Positions 10,364-21,507 of a stretch of DNA of 64,000 bases are shown in pieces (the stretch's first letter is position 1; each line of letters starts with the position of its first letter). The notes under the pieces were generated by a model, which had not been told where the DNA came from, made no database searches, and saw nothing but the letters and a program-made list of their open reading frames with translations. The position numbers were made by a program, and so were the translations under genes. Source of the stretch: Roseateles violae (GTDB lineage Bacteria; Pseudomonadota; Gammaproteobacteria; Burkholderiales; Burkholderiaceae_C); contig NZ_JAUHHC010000001.1 in the NCBI RefSeq assembly GCF_030410485.1, positions 744,001 through 808,000 of the forward strand. Direction: 5' to 3'.

Positions 10364-11224
10364 CTAGACCGCCTTCTGTTCCAGCACGAAGTTCGCGCCG
10401 TCGTACTGGCCCAGCTTGTCGACCAGCAGCGGCAGGCATTCCTGCAGCTCGTCGTGCAGGGTGAAGGGCGGATTGGCGACGAACATGCCGCTGCCCAGCA
10501 TGCCGACGCCGCGCTCGTTGTCCTGCTGGCGCACCGTCAGCCGCACGTGCAGCCACCCCTTCTTGGCGGCCGTGTCGGCGGCCGCCTTCAGGCGGTTGGC
10601 CAGCTGGGCCGATTCGAGCAGCTGCAATTGCGGATACCAGACGATGAAGACCGTCTCGGCCATGCGCTGCAGGCCCTCGCGCAGGGCGGCCAGCACCTTG
10701 GCGTAGTCGGTCTTCAGTTCATAGCTCGGGTCCATCAGCACGACGGCGCGGCGCGAGGCCGGCGGCGGCAGCTCGGCGCGCAGGCTGGCGAAGCCGTCGC
10801 TGTCGGCCACCTGGGTGTTGGGCCGGGTCTCCAGATAGCTGGCCAGGATGCGCTGGTCGGTCGGGTGCAGCTCGTAGACGCGCAGCCGGTCCTCCTCGCG
10901 CATCAGCATATTGGCCAGCGCCGGCGAGCCCGGGTACTGGCGCAGCTGGCCGTCCGGGTTGAAGGCCTTGACCAGGCTCATGTACTCGGCCAGCGCCGCC
11001 GGCAGCTCGCGCTCGTCCCACAGCCGCGCGACGCCCAGCGAGTACTCGCCCTTCTTCTGCGCATAGCGGCCCTCGATCGAATAGCCGCCGGCGCCGGCGT
11101 GGGTGTCGATCAAGGTGTAGGGCTTGTCCTTCTCCGCCATATAGCGAAGCACCTGGGTCAGCACCAGATGCTTGAGGACATCGGCATGGTTGCCGGCGTG
11201 GAAGGCGTGTCGGTAGGCGAGCAT
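10364..11224 (-). CDS. rlmJ: 23S rRNA (adenine2030-N6)-methyltransferase RlmJ
   Basis: 286 residues. The start MLAYRHAFHAGNHADVLKH is the RlmJ signature, followed by the SAM-binding DTHAGAGGY (residues 40-48) and the catalytic DPSYE motif (about 164-168; family DPPYE or DPPFE). It methylates A2030 of 23S rRNA during ribosome assembly. The Pro-to-Ser change in DPPYE is tolerated in several homologues. It is the first gene of the rlmJ-GNAT-lprI-like minus-strand run. Confidence 0.97.
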   Translation of the reverse strand: MLAYRHAFHAGNHADVLKHLVLTQVLRYMAEKDKPYTLIDTHAGAGGYSIEGRYAQKKGEYSLGVARLWDERELPAALAEYMSLVKAFNPDGQLRQYPGSPALANMLMREEDRLRVYELHPTDQRILASYLETRPNTQVADSDGFASLRAELPPPASRRAVVLMDPSYELKTDYAKVLAALREGLQRMAETVFIVWYPQLQLLESAQLANRLKAAADTAAKKGWLHVRLTVRQQDNERGVGMLGSGMFVANPPFTLHDELQECLPLLVDKLGQYDGANFVLEQKAV

Positions 11225-11253
11225 GGCGCGATTGTCGCCTGTCGCCGCCGCCT

Positions 11254-12447
11254 TCAGGGCTGCTGGAAGGCGCCCGGATGCCGCGCCGGCCCGCTCAGCG
11301 CCAGCGTGCCGCAGGGGTGCTTGTACTGGCGGCTGGGCAGCAGCGCCAGCTCGCCGCTGCGGCCCGGGTCGATCGCCTTGCCGCGCAGCGGCGAGTCGGG
11401 CCGCAGGCTGTAGTCGTCGCGCGCGGCCAGCACGAAGGCGTCCCAGTCGACGATGAAGTTGTTGCGCTGCTCCCAGTAGCCATTGCTGGCGAAATACGGA
11501 TTGCCGGCCAGCACATTGTTGAGCACCCGCACCTGGGCCGGCCCGGGCGCGACGCGCAGATAGATGCCGCCGCTGGGCAGGCGGTCGACCAGGGTGTTGT
11601 TGATCAGTTGCAGTTCCTGGCGCGGCCAGGTGTAGCCCTCGGAGCCGAAGGAGATCAGCTGCGGGTTCTGCGTGGTCGAGCTCTGCTGGATCAGATTGCC
11701 GACCACCAGGGCCTGGCCGCCGTTCGGGAACTCGAGCTCGTAGCTGGCCTCGCCGCCGATCTCGTCGCTGAGCCGGTTGTAGAAGATGTGGTTGACCGCC
11801 GCCCGGCTCTTCAGCAGATGGCCCAGCTGGCCATGGTGGAAATAGCTGCCGCTGACCTTCAGCTGGGCGATCTCGCCGACATAGAGATTGTGCGTCTGGC
11901 CCTCGCGCCGCACGATGGCGCCGAAATCGCAGTTCTCGATCTCCAGCCGGGCGTTCTTGTCATTGCTGGTCAGGAGGCCGGTCTCGTTGTCGCGGAATAC
12001 GCAGTCGACCAGGCGCAGCGAGCCGGACTCGAGCCTGACGCCGGCGCCATTGCGGTCGCGCGTCTTGGCGCCGACAAACTCGAAGCCCTCGATGCGCATG
12101 CGCTCGCCGCTGCAGACGAAGATCGCCTTGCCCTGGGCCAGCGGGCCATTGGCCACCATGCGCACGCGGCCGACCGCCCGCAGGGTCAGGTCGCTCTGCG
12201 TCCAGACGGCGACATCGGATACATAGTCGCCGGTCTCCACCTCGATCACCATGCCGTCGCGGGCCTGGCGGGCCGCGCCGGCCAGGGTCTTGATCGGCAG
12301 CGTGCGGCCGACGCGCAGCGTCGCCGGCGCCTCGGCCGCCGCGGCCGTCGGCAGGGCCAGGCCGGCGGCCAGCGCGGCGCCCCATTGCAGGCCCTGGCGC
12401 CGCGTGCAGCCGTGCGGCGCCGGGTCGCCATAACGGTTTTCGTCCAT
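11254..12447 (-). CDS. Exported right-handed beta-helix protein with a Tat-like signal
   Basis: 397 residues from ATG 12447. The N-terminus has TRRQGLQ followed by a hydrophobic alanine/leucine stretch and an AAA-type cleavage region near residue 39, resembling a twin-arginine signal. Residues about 60-350 contain irregular repeats rich in Asn and Gly with beta-helix spacing (LEIENCDFG, LKVSGSYFHHG, LQLINNTLV, VRVLNNVLAG). That fold is used by carbohydrate-active lyases and esterases, but no catalytic set is recognised. Divergent from the Old Yellow Enzyme gene over a palindrome. Confidence 0.82.
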   Translation of the reverse strand: MDENRYGDPAPHGCTRRQGLQWGAALAAGLALPTAAAAEAPATLRVGRTLPIKTLAGAARQARDGMVIEVETGDYVSDVAVWTQSDLTLRAVGRVRMVANGPLAQGKAIFVCSGERMRIEGFEFVGAKTRDRNGAGVRLESGSLRLVDCVFRDNETGLLTSNDKNARLEIENCDFGAIVRREGQTHNLYVGEIAQLKVSGSYFHHGQLGHLLKSRAAVNHIFYNRLSDEIGGEASYELEFPNGGQALVVGNLIQQSSTTQNPQLISFGSEGYTWPRQELQLINNTLVDRLPSGGIYLRVAPGPAQVRVLNNVLAGNPYFASNGYWEQRNNFIVDWDAFVLAARDDYSLRPDSPLRGKAIDPGRSGELALLPSRQYKHPCGTLALSGPARHPGAFQQP

Positions 12448-12487
12448 CTGTGCTTGAACTCCCGCCCAAGTTGTATCGGTCGTGGGG

Positions 12488-12505
12488 CTGTCCGCCAGCG
12501 GACAG
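12488..12505. promoter_or_regulatory. Perfect 8+8 bp palindrome in a divergent promoter
   Basis: CTGTCCGC, two bases, GCGGACAG. It sits 58 bp before the OYE start and 41 bp from the beta-helix gene start, just upstream of a TTTAGGCT-like -10 at about 12526. The spacing and symmetry suggest an operator for a dimeric repressor. In other bacteria OYE genes are often under a TetR-family regulator such as NemR; no such gene is in this window. Confidence 0.5.
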
Positions 12506-12563
12506 CAGCTTAGCGGCGCAGCGTTTAGGCTCGCATCCCTGCTTCCACCAACAAGAAAGAACC

Positions 12564-13643
12564 ATGCCAAGCCTGTTCGACCCTCTCCAGATCGGCGCAC
12601 TGCAGCTCGCCAACCGCATCGTCATGGCGCCGCTGACGCGCAGCCGCTCGCGCGGCCTTCTGCCCGGCCCCTTGGCCGTCGAGTACTACCGCCAGCGCGC
12701 CAGCGCCGGCCTGATCATCAGCGAGGGCGCGCAGATCAGCCGCGAGGGTCAGGGCTATCTGGACACGCCGGGCATCCACACGCCCGAGCAGATCGCCGCC
12801 TGGAAGAAGGTCACCGACGCCGTCCATGCCGAGGGCGGCAAGATCGCCGTGCAGCTCTGGCATGTGGGCCGCATCTCGCACACCCAGTTCCAGCCCGAGG
12901 GCCGCGCGCCGCTGTCCTCGACCGACCGGGCGGCCAAGGGCAAGACCTTCACCGCGGACGGATTTGTTGACATCTCGGCGCCGCGCGCGCTGGCGCTGGA
13001 GGAGATTCCCAGCGTCGTCGCCGCCTTCGCCCATGCCGCGCGCTGCGCGGTCGAGGCCGGCTTCGATGCGGTCGAGGTCCATGGCGCCAACGGCTATCTG
13101 ATCGACCAGTTCCTGCGCGACAGCATCAACGACCGGACCGACGCCTACGGCGGCGCCATCGAGAACCGGGCCCGCCTCTTGATCGAGGTGATGACGGCCA
13201 TCGCCGCCGAGATCGGCGCCGATCGCACGGGCCTGCGGCTCTCGCCGGTGACGCCGGTCAACGATGCCGGCCAGGACAGCGACGCCCAGGCCCTGTTCAA
13301 CCATGTGGCCGAGCGCCTGGCGCCGCTGAAGCTGGCCTTTCTGCATGTGATCGAGGGCCAGACCGGCGGCGCGCGCGATATCGCGCCCTTCGACTACGCG
13401 GCAATGCGCGCGCGCTTCCAGGGCGCCTGGATCGCCAACAACGGCTACACCCGCGAGATGGCGCTGCAGGCGGTGGCCGAGGGCCGCGCCGACCTGGTCG
13501 CCTTCGGCCGCGACTTCATCTCCAACCCGGACCTGGTGCGCCGTCTGCGGCTGAACGCGCCGCTGCAGCCGCTGGACAAGGCGACGCTGTACGGCGGCGA
13601 GGCCAAGGGCTATACCGACTATCCCGCGCTGGCCACGGCGTGA
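12564..13643 (+). CDS. nemA: Old Yellow Enzyme-family ene-reductase (NemA-like)
   Basis: 359 residues, typical OYE length. It binds FMN and reduces activated C=C or nitro/electrophilic compounds with NAD(P)H. The substrate-binding pair is H173 and N176 in EVHGANGYLIDQF; other family strings are MAPLTRSRS near 21-30, LWHVGRISH and FGRDFISNPDL near the end. The ATG at 12564 lies after AAGAAAG and gives the canonical short N-terminus. Likely induced by electrophile stress through the upstream palindrome. The stop is 4 bp from the convergent MOSC gene. Confidence 0.96.
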   Translation: MPSLFDPLQIGALQLANRIVMAPLTRSRSRGLLPGPLAVEYYRQRASAGLIISEGAQISREGQGYLDTPGIHTPEQIAAWKKVTDAVHAEGGKIAVQLWHVGRISHTQFQPEGRAPLSSTDRAAKGKTFTADGFVDISAPRALALEEIPSVVAAFAHAARCAVEAGFDAVEVHGANGYLIDQFLRDSINDRTDAYGGAIENRARLLIEVMTAIAAEIGADRTGLRLSPVTPVNDAGQDSDAQALFNHVAERLAPLKLAFLHVIEGQTGGARDIAPFDYAAMRARFQGAWIANNGYTREMALQAVAEGRADLVAFGRDFISNPDLVRRLRLNAPLQPLDKATLYGGEAKGYTDYPALATA

Positions 13644-13647
13644 GGGC

Positions 13648-14223
13648 TCAGCCCTTGCCGGCCATCCGCGCGCGGAACAGCTCGGCAATGCCGACCTCGC
13701 GCGGGCCCGGCAGCAGCTCGAAGTCCTGGCCGGCGGCCAGGCTGCCGGGCCGCAGCACCGACAGGTAGAAGCCGCACCAGCCGCTCTGCACCATCAGCTT
13801 GGCGGCCTGCTTGAAGCCCATCACCGCATTGAACTTGAAGCAGGGGAAGCGCGGCTCGCTGACGATCAGTTCGCAGTCGGGAAAGCGCAGGCGGTCGCCG
13901 ACCCAGGCCTGCTTCTCCAGCAGGCCCGCGATCGTCAGGTTCTCGCCCAGGCTGCCGGGCGGCAAGGCCTCGTCCCAGCCGGCCGCGCGCGCCTGCGCGC
14001 GCACCGTCTGCCAGAAGGCGTAATGCTCGCTGGGATAGGCATAGACGGCCTTGGCCGGGCCGCCGTGCACGCTGAGGTCGGCCTGCTCGTCGCCGGCCAG
14101 GCCCAGCGGGCCGACGGTGATGGCGCCGTCGCGGGCGCGCTTGCGGATGCCGCTTGGCACCGGGCCCTGCTCGGTCTGCAGCGGGGCGGCGGCGGCGGTA
14201 TTGAGGCTGATCAGATGAGGCAT
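13648..14223 (-). CDS. MOSC domain-containing protein (YiiM-like)
   Basis: 191 residues. The MOSC core shows GDEQADLSVHGGPAKAVYAY, GSLGENLT and the conserved cysteine in EPRFPCFKF. MOSC proteins handle activated sulfur or molybdenum-cofactor substrates; YiiM-type members reduce N-hydroxylated purines with molybdopterin. The gene starts 3 bp after the sensor gene stops, so both are probably on one mRNA although their functions are not obviously related. Confidence 0.92.
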   Translation of the reverse strand: MPHLISLNTAAAAPLQTEQGPVPSGIRKRARDGAITVGPLGLAGDEQADLSVHGGPAKAVYAYPSEHYAFWQTVRAQARAAGWDEALPPGSLGENLTIAGLLEKQAWVGDRLRFPDCELIVSEPRFPCFKFNAVMGFKQAAKLMVQSGWCGFYLSVLRPGSLAAGQDFELLPGPREVGIAELFRARMAGKG

Positions 14224-14226
14224 GGG

Positions 14227-15813
14227 TCAGGCCCTGGGCATGCTGCTGATGTCGATGCTGCTCGACAGCACGCAGACCTCGCCGCGGTAGTCGATCACAT
14301 CGGCATTGACTAGCGAGCGCAGCGGCTCGCCGGCACGGTTGCGGATCTCGGTCTCGAAGTTGCGGACCCGGCCCTCGGTCTGCAGCAGCTGGTAGAAGCG
14401 CTCGCGCGCCAGCTTGCCCAGCCCGACACGGAGCTCGCCGAAGCGCCGGCCGAGCAGTTCCTCGCGGCTGTAGCCATAGCGCTGGCACAAGGTCTCGTTG
14501 ACCTCGACCACGCGGCCCTCGGCCAGGGTCGTCAGCGCGCAGGAGACCGCCGCGGCATTGAACAGCAGCTGGAACAGCGCGCGCCCGTCCTCGGCCTCAC
14601 GCAGCGCCTGGCGGCGCGCCTGTTCGCGGTCGAGGTTGTCGAGCGCGAAGGAGACGTCGTCGACCATCTCGTCGAGCAGGGCGGTCATCTCGGCGTCGAA
14701 GAAATCGCGTTCGCCGGCCAGCAGGGTCAGCGCGCCCATCACGCGCCCGCCGCGGCGCAGCGGGAAGGCCGCCATCGCCTCGACGCCGGGCGGGATCACA
14801 CCGGCCCGCCATTGCGAGAGCTTGGCGTCGTCCATCACCCGGTTGCTCAGCGCATGGCGGCCGCTGCGCACCGCCTCGGTGCTCAGCGAGGCCTGGGCGA
14901 AGGCCGAGTCCAGCTGCCAGCGCGTCGGCACGCCGGGCATCAGCCGCTCGACCGGGCCATGAACGGCGACGCGCTCGAACTGCTCGCCGTCGGACTGCAC
15001 CACTGCCGCCAGCAGCGCGCCGCCGCTGTCCACGCAGATGCGACACAGGCCCTCATAGAGCAGCTGCGCCGATGCGGGGGCACGCACCATCAGCTGGCTG
15101 GTCTGCGACAGCGCCACATAAAAGCGCTGCAGCCGCGCGCGGGCCGCCTCGGCGCTGCCCTGCTCGCGCCGGTGCAGCATCGCCACCGAGGCGGCCAAGC
15201 CCAGCGCCAGCGCCAGGGTCGCCAGCAGCAGGCCCAGGACCAGCCACAGCGCCAGCTCGAAGGCCTCGCGCGCGGCGCTGGCCTCGCGCCGGCCGACGTC
15301 CAGCTGCACCTCGATCAGCTCGCCGATCACGTTTGCGATCGCCTCGGCGGCCGGCTGCAGCTGCAGCGCCGGGAAGCGCCGCAGCGCCTCGGTGTCGCCG
15401 CGCTCGCTGAGCTCGCGCAGCTGGGCCAGGCGCTGCAGGCCGGTGGCCAGCAGCGGCTCGGCGCGTGCGATCAGGCGCTGCTCGGCCTCGACCAGAAAGG
15501 TGGCCTTGTAGGCCGCCCATTGCGCGCGCACCTGGCGCTCGATGGCGTCCAGCTCGCTGCGCGCCGGCACGGCGGAAAGCCGGCCGTCGGCCAGGCGCTG
15601 CGCGCTGGACTGCAGATCGACGCTGAAGGACTTCGACACCAGGCGCAACTGCTGCATCGGTCGCAGCCGGTCCTGGTACAGCGAGTCGACCGAGCGCGAC
15701 AGGCCGTGCAGCTGCAGCAGGGTCAGCAGCCCGGTCGCCGCCATCAGCAGCAGCACCAGGCCGACCAGCAGCGCCAGACGCGTCTTCAGCGTGAAACTCT
15801 TCGGCAGATCCAT
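14227..15813 (-). CDS. Membrane sensor with four-helix periplasmic, GAF and PAS domains, no output domain
   Basis: 528 residues. TM1 spans about 12-33, a helical periplasmic region 36-185 resembles a four-helix-bundle sensor, and TM2 is 187-212. A GAF domain (about 225-395) and a C-terminal PAS fold (about 405-520, with YGYSREELLGRRF) follow, then the protein stops. No histidine kinase, GGDEF, EAL or methyl-accepting domain is present. It may signal by protein contact, or be a shortened relative of a GGDEF sensor. No frameshift is visible at its 3' end. Confidence 0.88.
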   Translation of the reverse strand: MDLPKSFTLKTRLALLVGLVLLLMAATGLLTLLQLHGLSRSVDSLYQDRLRPMQQLRLVSKSFSVDLQSSAQRLADGRLSAVPARSELDAIERQVRAQWAAYKATFLVEAEQRLIARAEPLLATGLQRLAQLRELSERGDTEALRRFPALQLQPAAEAIANVIGELIEVQLDVGRREASAAREAFELALWLVLGLLLATLALALGLAASVAMLHRREQGSAEAARARLQRFYVALSQTSQLMVRAPASAQLLYEGLCRICVDSGGALLAAVVQSDGEQFERVAVHGPVERLMPGVPTRWQLDSAFAQASLSTEAVRSGRHALSNRVMDDAKLSQWRAGVIPPGVEAMAAFPLRRGGRVMGALTLLAGERDFFDAEMTALLDEMVDDVSFALDNLDREQARRQALREAEDGRALFQLLFNAAAVSCALTTLAEGRVVEVNETLCQRYGYSREELLGRRFGELRVGLGKLARERFYQLLQTEGRVRNFETEIRNRAGEPLRSLVNADVIDYRGEVCVLSSSIDISSMPRA

Positions 15814-15877
15814 CCAGTCGCGGGCGGCAATCGAGCCCTGGCTAGGGCAATGTCGCGATTGTGTCGCAGGCGCGGAC

Positions 15878-17020
15878 TCATTCCGGGGGCTGCAGCGGCG
15901 CCGGCGGCAGCTCGGTCACCACCTCCAGATCCGGGTTCGAGTCGACCCACCAGATCAGCACCTGGTAGCCCAGCGCCAGCAGCACTGCGCCGACGAACAT
16001 GCCGAGGATGCCGGCGCCGGCCAGCCCGCCGATCGCGCCGAGCAGGATGACCGGCATCGGCGCATCGACGCCGCGGCCCAGCAGCAGCGGCTTCAGCACA
16101 TTGTCGATCACGCCCACCAGCAGCAGCAGCGCCGTGTAGACGACGGCCAGCGCCGTGCCATGCATGCCGGACCACCAGATATAGGCGATCGCCGGCAGGG
16201 TGATCAGCAGCGCCGGCAGCTGCGCGATCGCCAGCACCAGCACCAGCGCGGCCAGCACGCCGGCGAAGGGCACGCCGGCGACCAGCAGCACCAGGCCGGC
16301 GACGATGGCCTGGATCAGCGCAACGCCGACGACGCCCAGCGCCACCGCGCGTATCGTCGCCGAGCACAGCTGGGCGAATTCGTCGCCGCGCCGGCCGCCG
16401 ACGATGCGGTTGAAGATCGAGCGGCCGCGCCGCTCGCCGGCATCGCCATAGGCCATGAAGACGCCGGCGATGATGACCGAGGCCAGGAAGGACAGCACGG
16501 CGCCGGCCACGCCGGCGACCAGGGCCAGTGCCGTCTTGGCCAGATTGCCGATCTTGGGTTGCAGGCTGGCGATCGCCGCCGGGAGGTCGTTGTGCGCCAG
16601 CTCCCACAGCGCGTAGAGCTTGTCGCCGACCAGCGGCCAGCCGGCGACGCTGGCATGGGGCGGCGGGATCTGCAGGGTGTTCTGCTGCAGCTCGGCCAGC
16701 AGCAGATGGACCGAATCGGCCACCGAGGACATTAGCACCGCGGTCGGCAGCACCAGCACGACGACGATCAGCAGCACCAGCAGCGTCGAGGACAGGCCGG
16801 AACGCCCGCCCAGCCGCCGGGCCAGCCATTGCTGCGCCGGATACAGGGTGACGGCCAGCACCAGGGCCCAGGACATCAGGGCGATGAAGGGCGAGAAGAT
16901 CCGGTAGCACAGCGTGACCAGCACGACCAGCAGGCCCGCGCGGATCAGCACGTCGAGCAGGCGCTTGGACAGGCGCGTCTCCAGCTCGAGATTGGGTCGG
17001 TAAGCGCTGTGCTCGTTCAT
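15878..17020 (-). CDS. AI-2E family transporter (PerM/YdiK-like)
   Basis: 380 residues with about eight membrane segments in the family's 3+5 arrangement, including LMSWALVLAVTLYP near residue 55 and the late GAIGGLAGAGILGMFVGAVLLA block. Members export autoinducer-2, ions or other small molecules. The ATG at 17020, preceded by AGAGGGG, was preferred to an upstream start that would add unlike sequence. It is divergent from pckG across a 418-bp gap. Confidence 0.92.
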   Translation of the reverse strand: MNEHSAYRPNLELETRLSKRLLDVLIRAGLLVVLVTLCYRIFSPFIALMSWALVLAVTLYPAQQWLARRLGGRSGLSSTLLVLLIVVVLVLPTAVLMSSVADSVHLLLAELQQNTLQIPPPHASVAGWPLVGDKLYALWELAHNDLPAAIASLQPKIGNLAKTALALVAGVAGAVLSFLASVIIAGVFMAYGDAGERRGRSIFNRIVGGRRGDEFAQLCSATIRAVALGVVGVALIQAIVAGLVLLVAGVPFAGVLAALVLVLAIAQLPALLITLPAIAYIWWSGMHGTALAVVYTALLLLVGVIDNVLKPLLLGRGVDAPMPVILLGAIGGLAGAGILGMFVGAVLLALGYQVLIWWVDSNPDLEVVTELPPAPLQPPE

Positions 17021-17438
17021 CGGCAGCCCCTCTGGATGAACCGGCCCCAAGCTTGTTCGGAACTGCGCGCCCGGCCGGACTTTCGCAGTGTGCCTGCGAA
17101 CCGGCCGGATCCATGTCGGAATCACGCAAATGCCGCCGCGTTCATGCAGCGCCCGGCCCGGCCGTTTGCCGCATGACTTTATTCATGTTTTGCATAGTGT
17201 TGGCTCCAGGCCGGGTTACGGCGTGGTTACATTGGATCGACAATCAATCCCCCTGGCCCCATCGGGCCGTTCCTGGGGGCCATGCCGACCGCGGCATGGC
17301 GAGTGCTCGATCAAGCCGACCGGCAAGCCCCGGCGGCGGCAACGAGCGGCATTGGGCCAGCCCCGGCCCGCGCGCGCAGTCCCGGCGCCCGCTCTCGAGG
17401 CTTGCCCAATTCCGCTTTTTATATTGAATGGGACCGCC
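17021..17438. promoter_or_regulatory. 418-bp divergent control region between the AI-2E gene and pckG
   Basis: No convincing gene is visible. The part nearer pckG holds AT-rich patches (around 17172-17195 and 17411-17427), GGTTAC repeats near 17213 and 17225, a CCCCCTGG/CCTGGGGG pairing and a perfect stem CCATGCCG-ACCG-CGGCATGG. The long leader suggests carbon- or growth-phase control of pckG. Confidence 0.45.
17280..17299. repeat. Perfect 8-bp inverted repeat in the pckG upstream region
   Basis: Arms CCATGCCG and CGGCATGG with a 4-base loop, 140 bp before the pckG start. It could be a protein-binding site or, if transcribed, an RNA hairpin. No U-tract follows, so it is not an intrinsic terminator. 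Confidence 0.45.
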
Positions 17439-19307
<1,869 letters not shown>

Positions 19308-19324
19308 GGTCCGGTTGCCCAAAC

Positions 19325-19350
19325 AAAAGCCCGCTTGCAGCGGGCTTTTT
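19325..19350. terminator. Intrinsic terminator after pckG, likely bidirectional
   Basis: AAAAGCCCGC, loop TTGCA, GCGGGCTTTT plus one T. The ten-base stem is flanked by A's on one side and T's on the other, so it can serve pckG and the convergent small gene ending at 19399. Confidence 0.93.
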
Positions 19351-19398
19351 CATTGCCGTCGGCGCGGCGCTCGAAGCGCCGTATGCGCCTGACGGTTA

Positions 19399-19635
19399 TC
19401 AGCGGCGGCAGTTCGCGGCGCGCAGCTCGGCGGCGAAGGAGGGCATGCTCTGGTCGTACTGGGCGGCCAGCTCGAGCAGTTCGCGCTCGGCGCGGCGCTC
19501 GGCGGCGGCGGCCATGCGGGCCTTGATCGAGGCGATCAGCAGCGACCAGACGCGGGCGCCGGTGACGGAGAAGTAGCTGCCCTTGGAGCCTCGACGGCTC
19601 AGCGGCAGACCGAAGGTTTGGGTGGCAACGCTCAT
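19399..19635 (-). CDS. Hypothetical basic protein, 78 residues
   Basis: Starts at ATG 19635, after an AAGGAAAAAA-like purine-rich stretch. The sequence is rich in Arg and Ala with a predicted long helix (residues about 28-62, RMAAAAERRAERELLELAAQ). No domain is recognised. Divergent from the adjacent LysR gene across 129 AT-rich bp, so it may be that regulator's target. Confidence 0.7.
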   Translation of the reverse strand: MSVATQTFGLPLSRRGSKGSYFSVTGARVWSLLIASIKARMAAAAERRAERELLELAAQYDQSMPSFAAELRAANCRR

Positions 19636-19764
19636 GGCTTTTTTCCTTGTGCAGACACTCTTGTGGAGTCGATGACGAGAGTATCGGGTAAACCCTAGAA
19701 ATGATGCCAATGAATTGATTGAATCTGTTGTATAAACAAAGAGAATATCTTTGCGGCCACGAGG

Positions 19765-20736
19765 ATGAACTTCCGCCATATCGACCTGAATCTGCTGAAG
19801 GTGTTCGACGCGGTGATGGCCGAGCGCAATCTGACCCGCGCGGCCGAGCGCCTGGCGATGACGCAGCCGGCCGTCAGCCATGCGCTGAAGCGCCTGCGCG
19901 AGGCGCTGGGCGAGGAGCTGTTCCAGCGCCAGGCCTTCGGCATGAAGCCCAGCCCGCGCGCCGAAAGCCTGTGGCCCGAGGTGCGAACCATCCTGGCGCG
20001 GCTGCAGAGCCTGCTCGACCCCGGCGACTACCGGCCCGAGGTACAGGAACACACCTTCCGCGTCGCGATGGCCGACGCCACGGCGGCGCTGCTGCTGCCG
20101 GCCCTGGTGGCGCAACTGGAGGAGCAGCGGGCGCTGGCCAATGTTCATGTGCTGCCGCTGACCACGCGCGACCCCCGCGCGCTGCTGGAGCAGGGCGAGG
20201 CCGATCTCGCCGTCGGCTACTTTCCCGGCGCGGTCGCGGCGCTGCAGGCACAGGGCAGCCTGTCCTCGATCCGCCAGCACCGGCTCTACGACAGCGAATA
20301 TGTCTGCGTGATGCGGCGCGGCCATCCGCTGGCCGAGCTCGAGCTGGACCTGGACAGCTACTGCGCGGCCCACCATCTGCTGGTCAGCTTCTCGGGCCGG
20401 CCGCATGGCTTCGTCGACGAGGCGCTCAGCGCGCTGAAGCGCAGCCGACGCATCATGCTGACCGTCAACCAGTTCTTCACCGCCGGCCGCATCGTGGCGC
20501 AGTCCGACCTGCTGACGGTGCTGCCGGCGACCTTTGTCGAGGCGACCGGCTACAAATCGCAGCTGCTCGAGCGGCCGCTGCCGATGCCGCTGTCCACGGT
20601 GCATGTGGACATGCTCTGGCATCTGCGCAGCGAGGGCCGCAGCGCCGACGCCTGGATGCGCGAGCGCCTGATCGAGGCCGCCAGAAGGGCCAAGGCTGGC
20701 GTGGCCCGCGCAACAGCGGCGACAATCGCGCCATGA
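19765..20736 (+). CDS. LysR-family regulator (NodD/LinR-like subgroup)
   Basis: 323 residues. The N-terminal helix-turn-helix (residues 5-64) starts [20 protein letters not shown] and includes [20 protein letters not shown]. The effector domain runs to about 300 and contains [13 protein letters not shown]. The start fits the family. The upstream region is AT-rich with a TATAAA at 19731. Its TGA at 20734-20736 overlaps the ATG of the next gene, so the two are translationally coupled. Effector unknown. Confidence 0.93.
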   Translation: MNFRHIDLNLLKVFDAVMAERNLTRAAERLAMTQPAVSHALKRLREALGEELFQRQAFGMKPSPRAESLWPEVRTILARLQSLLDPGDYRPEVQEHTFRVAMADATAALLLPALVAQLEEQRALANVHVLPLTTRDPRALLEQGEADLAVGYFPGAVAALQAQGSLSSIRQHRLYDSEYVCVMRRGHPLAELELDLDSYCAAHHLLVSFSGRPHGFVDEALSALKRSRRIMLTVNQFFTAGRIVAQSDLLTVLPATFVEATGYKSQLLERPLPMPLSTVHVDMLWHLRSEGRSADAWMRERLIEAARRAKAGVARATAATIAP

Positions 20737-21503
20737 GCACCCCCCATGATTTGACAGACGCCGAGTTCGCCGAACTCGACGAATTGCTGGCGACGACGCC
20801 GGCGCCGCTGCAAGCGCTCGATGCCTCCATGCTGGACGGCTATCTGTGCGGCGTGCTGGTCCAGCCGCGCCTGATCGACAGCGACGAGTGGCTGCCGAAT
20901 ATCTTCGACTACGACGGCGGCGTGCTGCCCGACGATGTCGACGCCGCCTGGCTGGCCCGCATCCGCGAGCTGGTCGAGCGCCGTCATGCGGCGCTGAACC
21001 GCTCGCTGGTCGAGGACGGCTGGTTCGATCCGGTCGTGCTCGATCTGGACGAGCCCTCGGCCGAGCCCGAGGAGCCGCCGCCGGCGGACGAGGACGCCGA
21101 GGCGGCGCAGGCGCGCCAGACCTATGCGGCGATGAGCCCGATCTCGCGCACCCTGATGCCCTGGGTGGCCGGTTTCCAGCATGCCTGCCTGTGCTTCCCG
21201 GAGCTGTCCGAGATCGACGACCAGGCCGTGATGGCGGCGCTGGCACGGCTGTACCGCCACCTGCCGGCCGAGACGGACGAGGAGAAGGAAGTCGTCGCGA
21301 CCCTGGATCGCGAACATCCGCTGAAGGATCTGGACGACGCGATCGAGGAGCTGATCGTCAGCGTCGCCGATCTGGCCGACCTGACCCAGGAGCGGCGCTA
21401 CGCGGTCGAGACCATCCGGCGCGAGGGTCCGAAGCTGGGCCGCAACGATCCCTGCCACTGCGGCTCGGGCCGCAAGTACAAGCAGTGCCACGGCGCCAAC
21501 TGA
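20733..21503 (+). CDS. UPF0149/YecA-family protein with C-terminal SEC-C zinc motif
   Basis: 256 residues. The UPF0149 region has [18 protein letters not shown] near residue 30 and the conserved [10 protein letters not shown] segment. The last 20 residues carry the SEC-C zinc finger [19 protein letters not shown], also found at the end of SecA. It may bind ribosomes or SecB-type partners; the exact function is unknown. The start overlaps the lysR stop by 4 bp. A paralogue without the zinc finger is encoded at 29436-30191. Confidence 0.93.
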   Translation: MSTPHDLTDAEFAELDELLATTPAPLQALDASMLDGYLCGVLVQPRLIDSDEWLPNIFDYDGGVLPDDVDAAWLARIRELVERRHAALNRSLVEDGWFDPVVLDLDEPSAEPEEPPPADEDAEAAQARQTYAAMSPISRTLMPWVAGFQHACLCFPELSEIDDQAVMAALARLYRHLPAETDEEKEVVATLDREHPLKDLDDAIEELIVSVADLADLTQERRYAVETIRREGPKLGRNDPCHCGSGRKYKQCHGAN

Positions 21504-21507
21504 AGGC

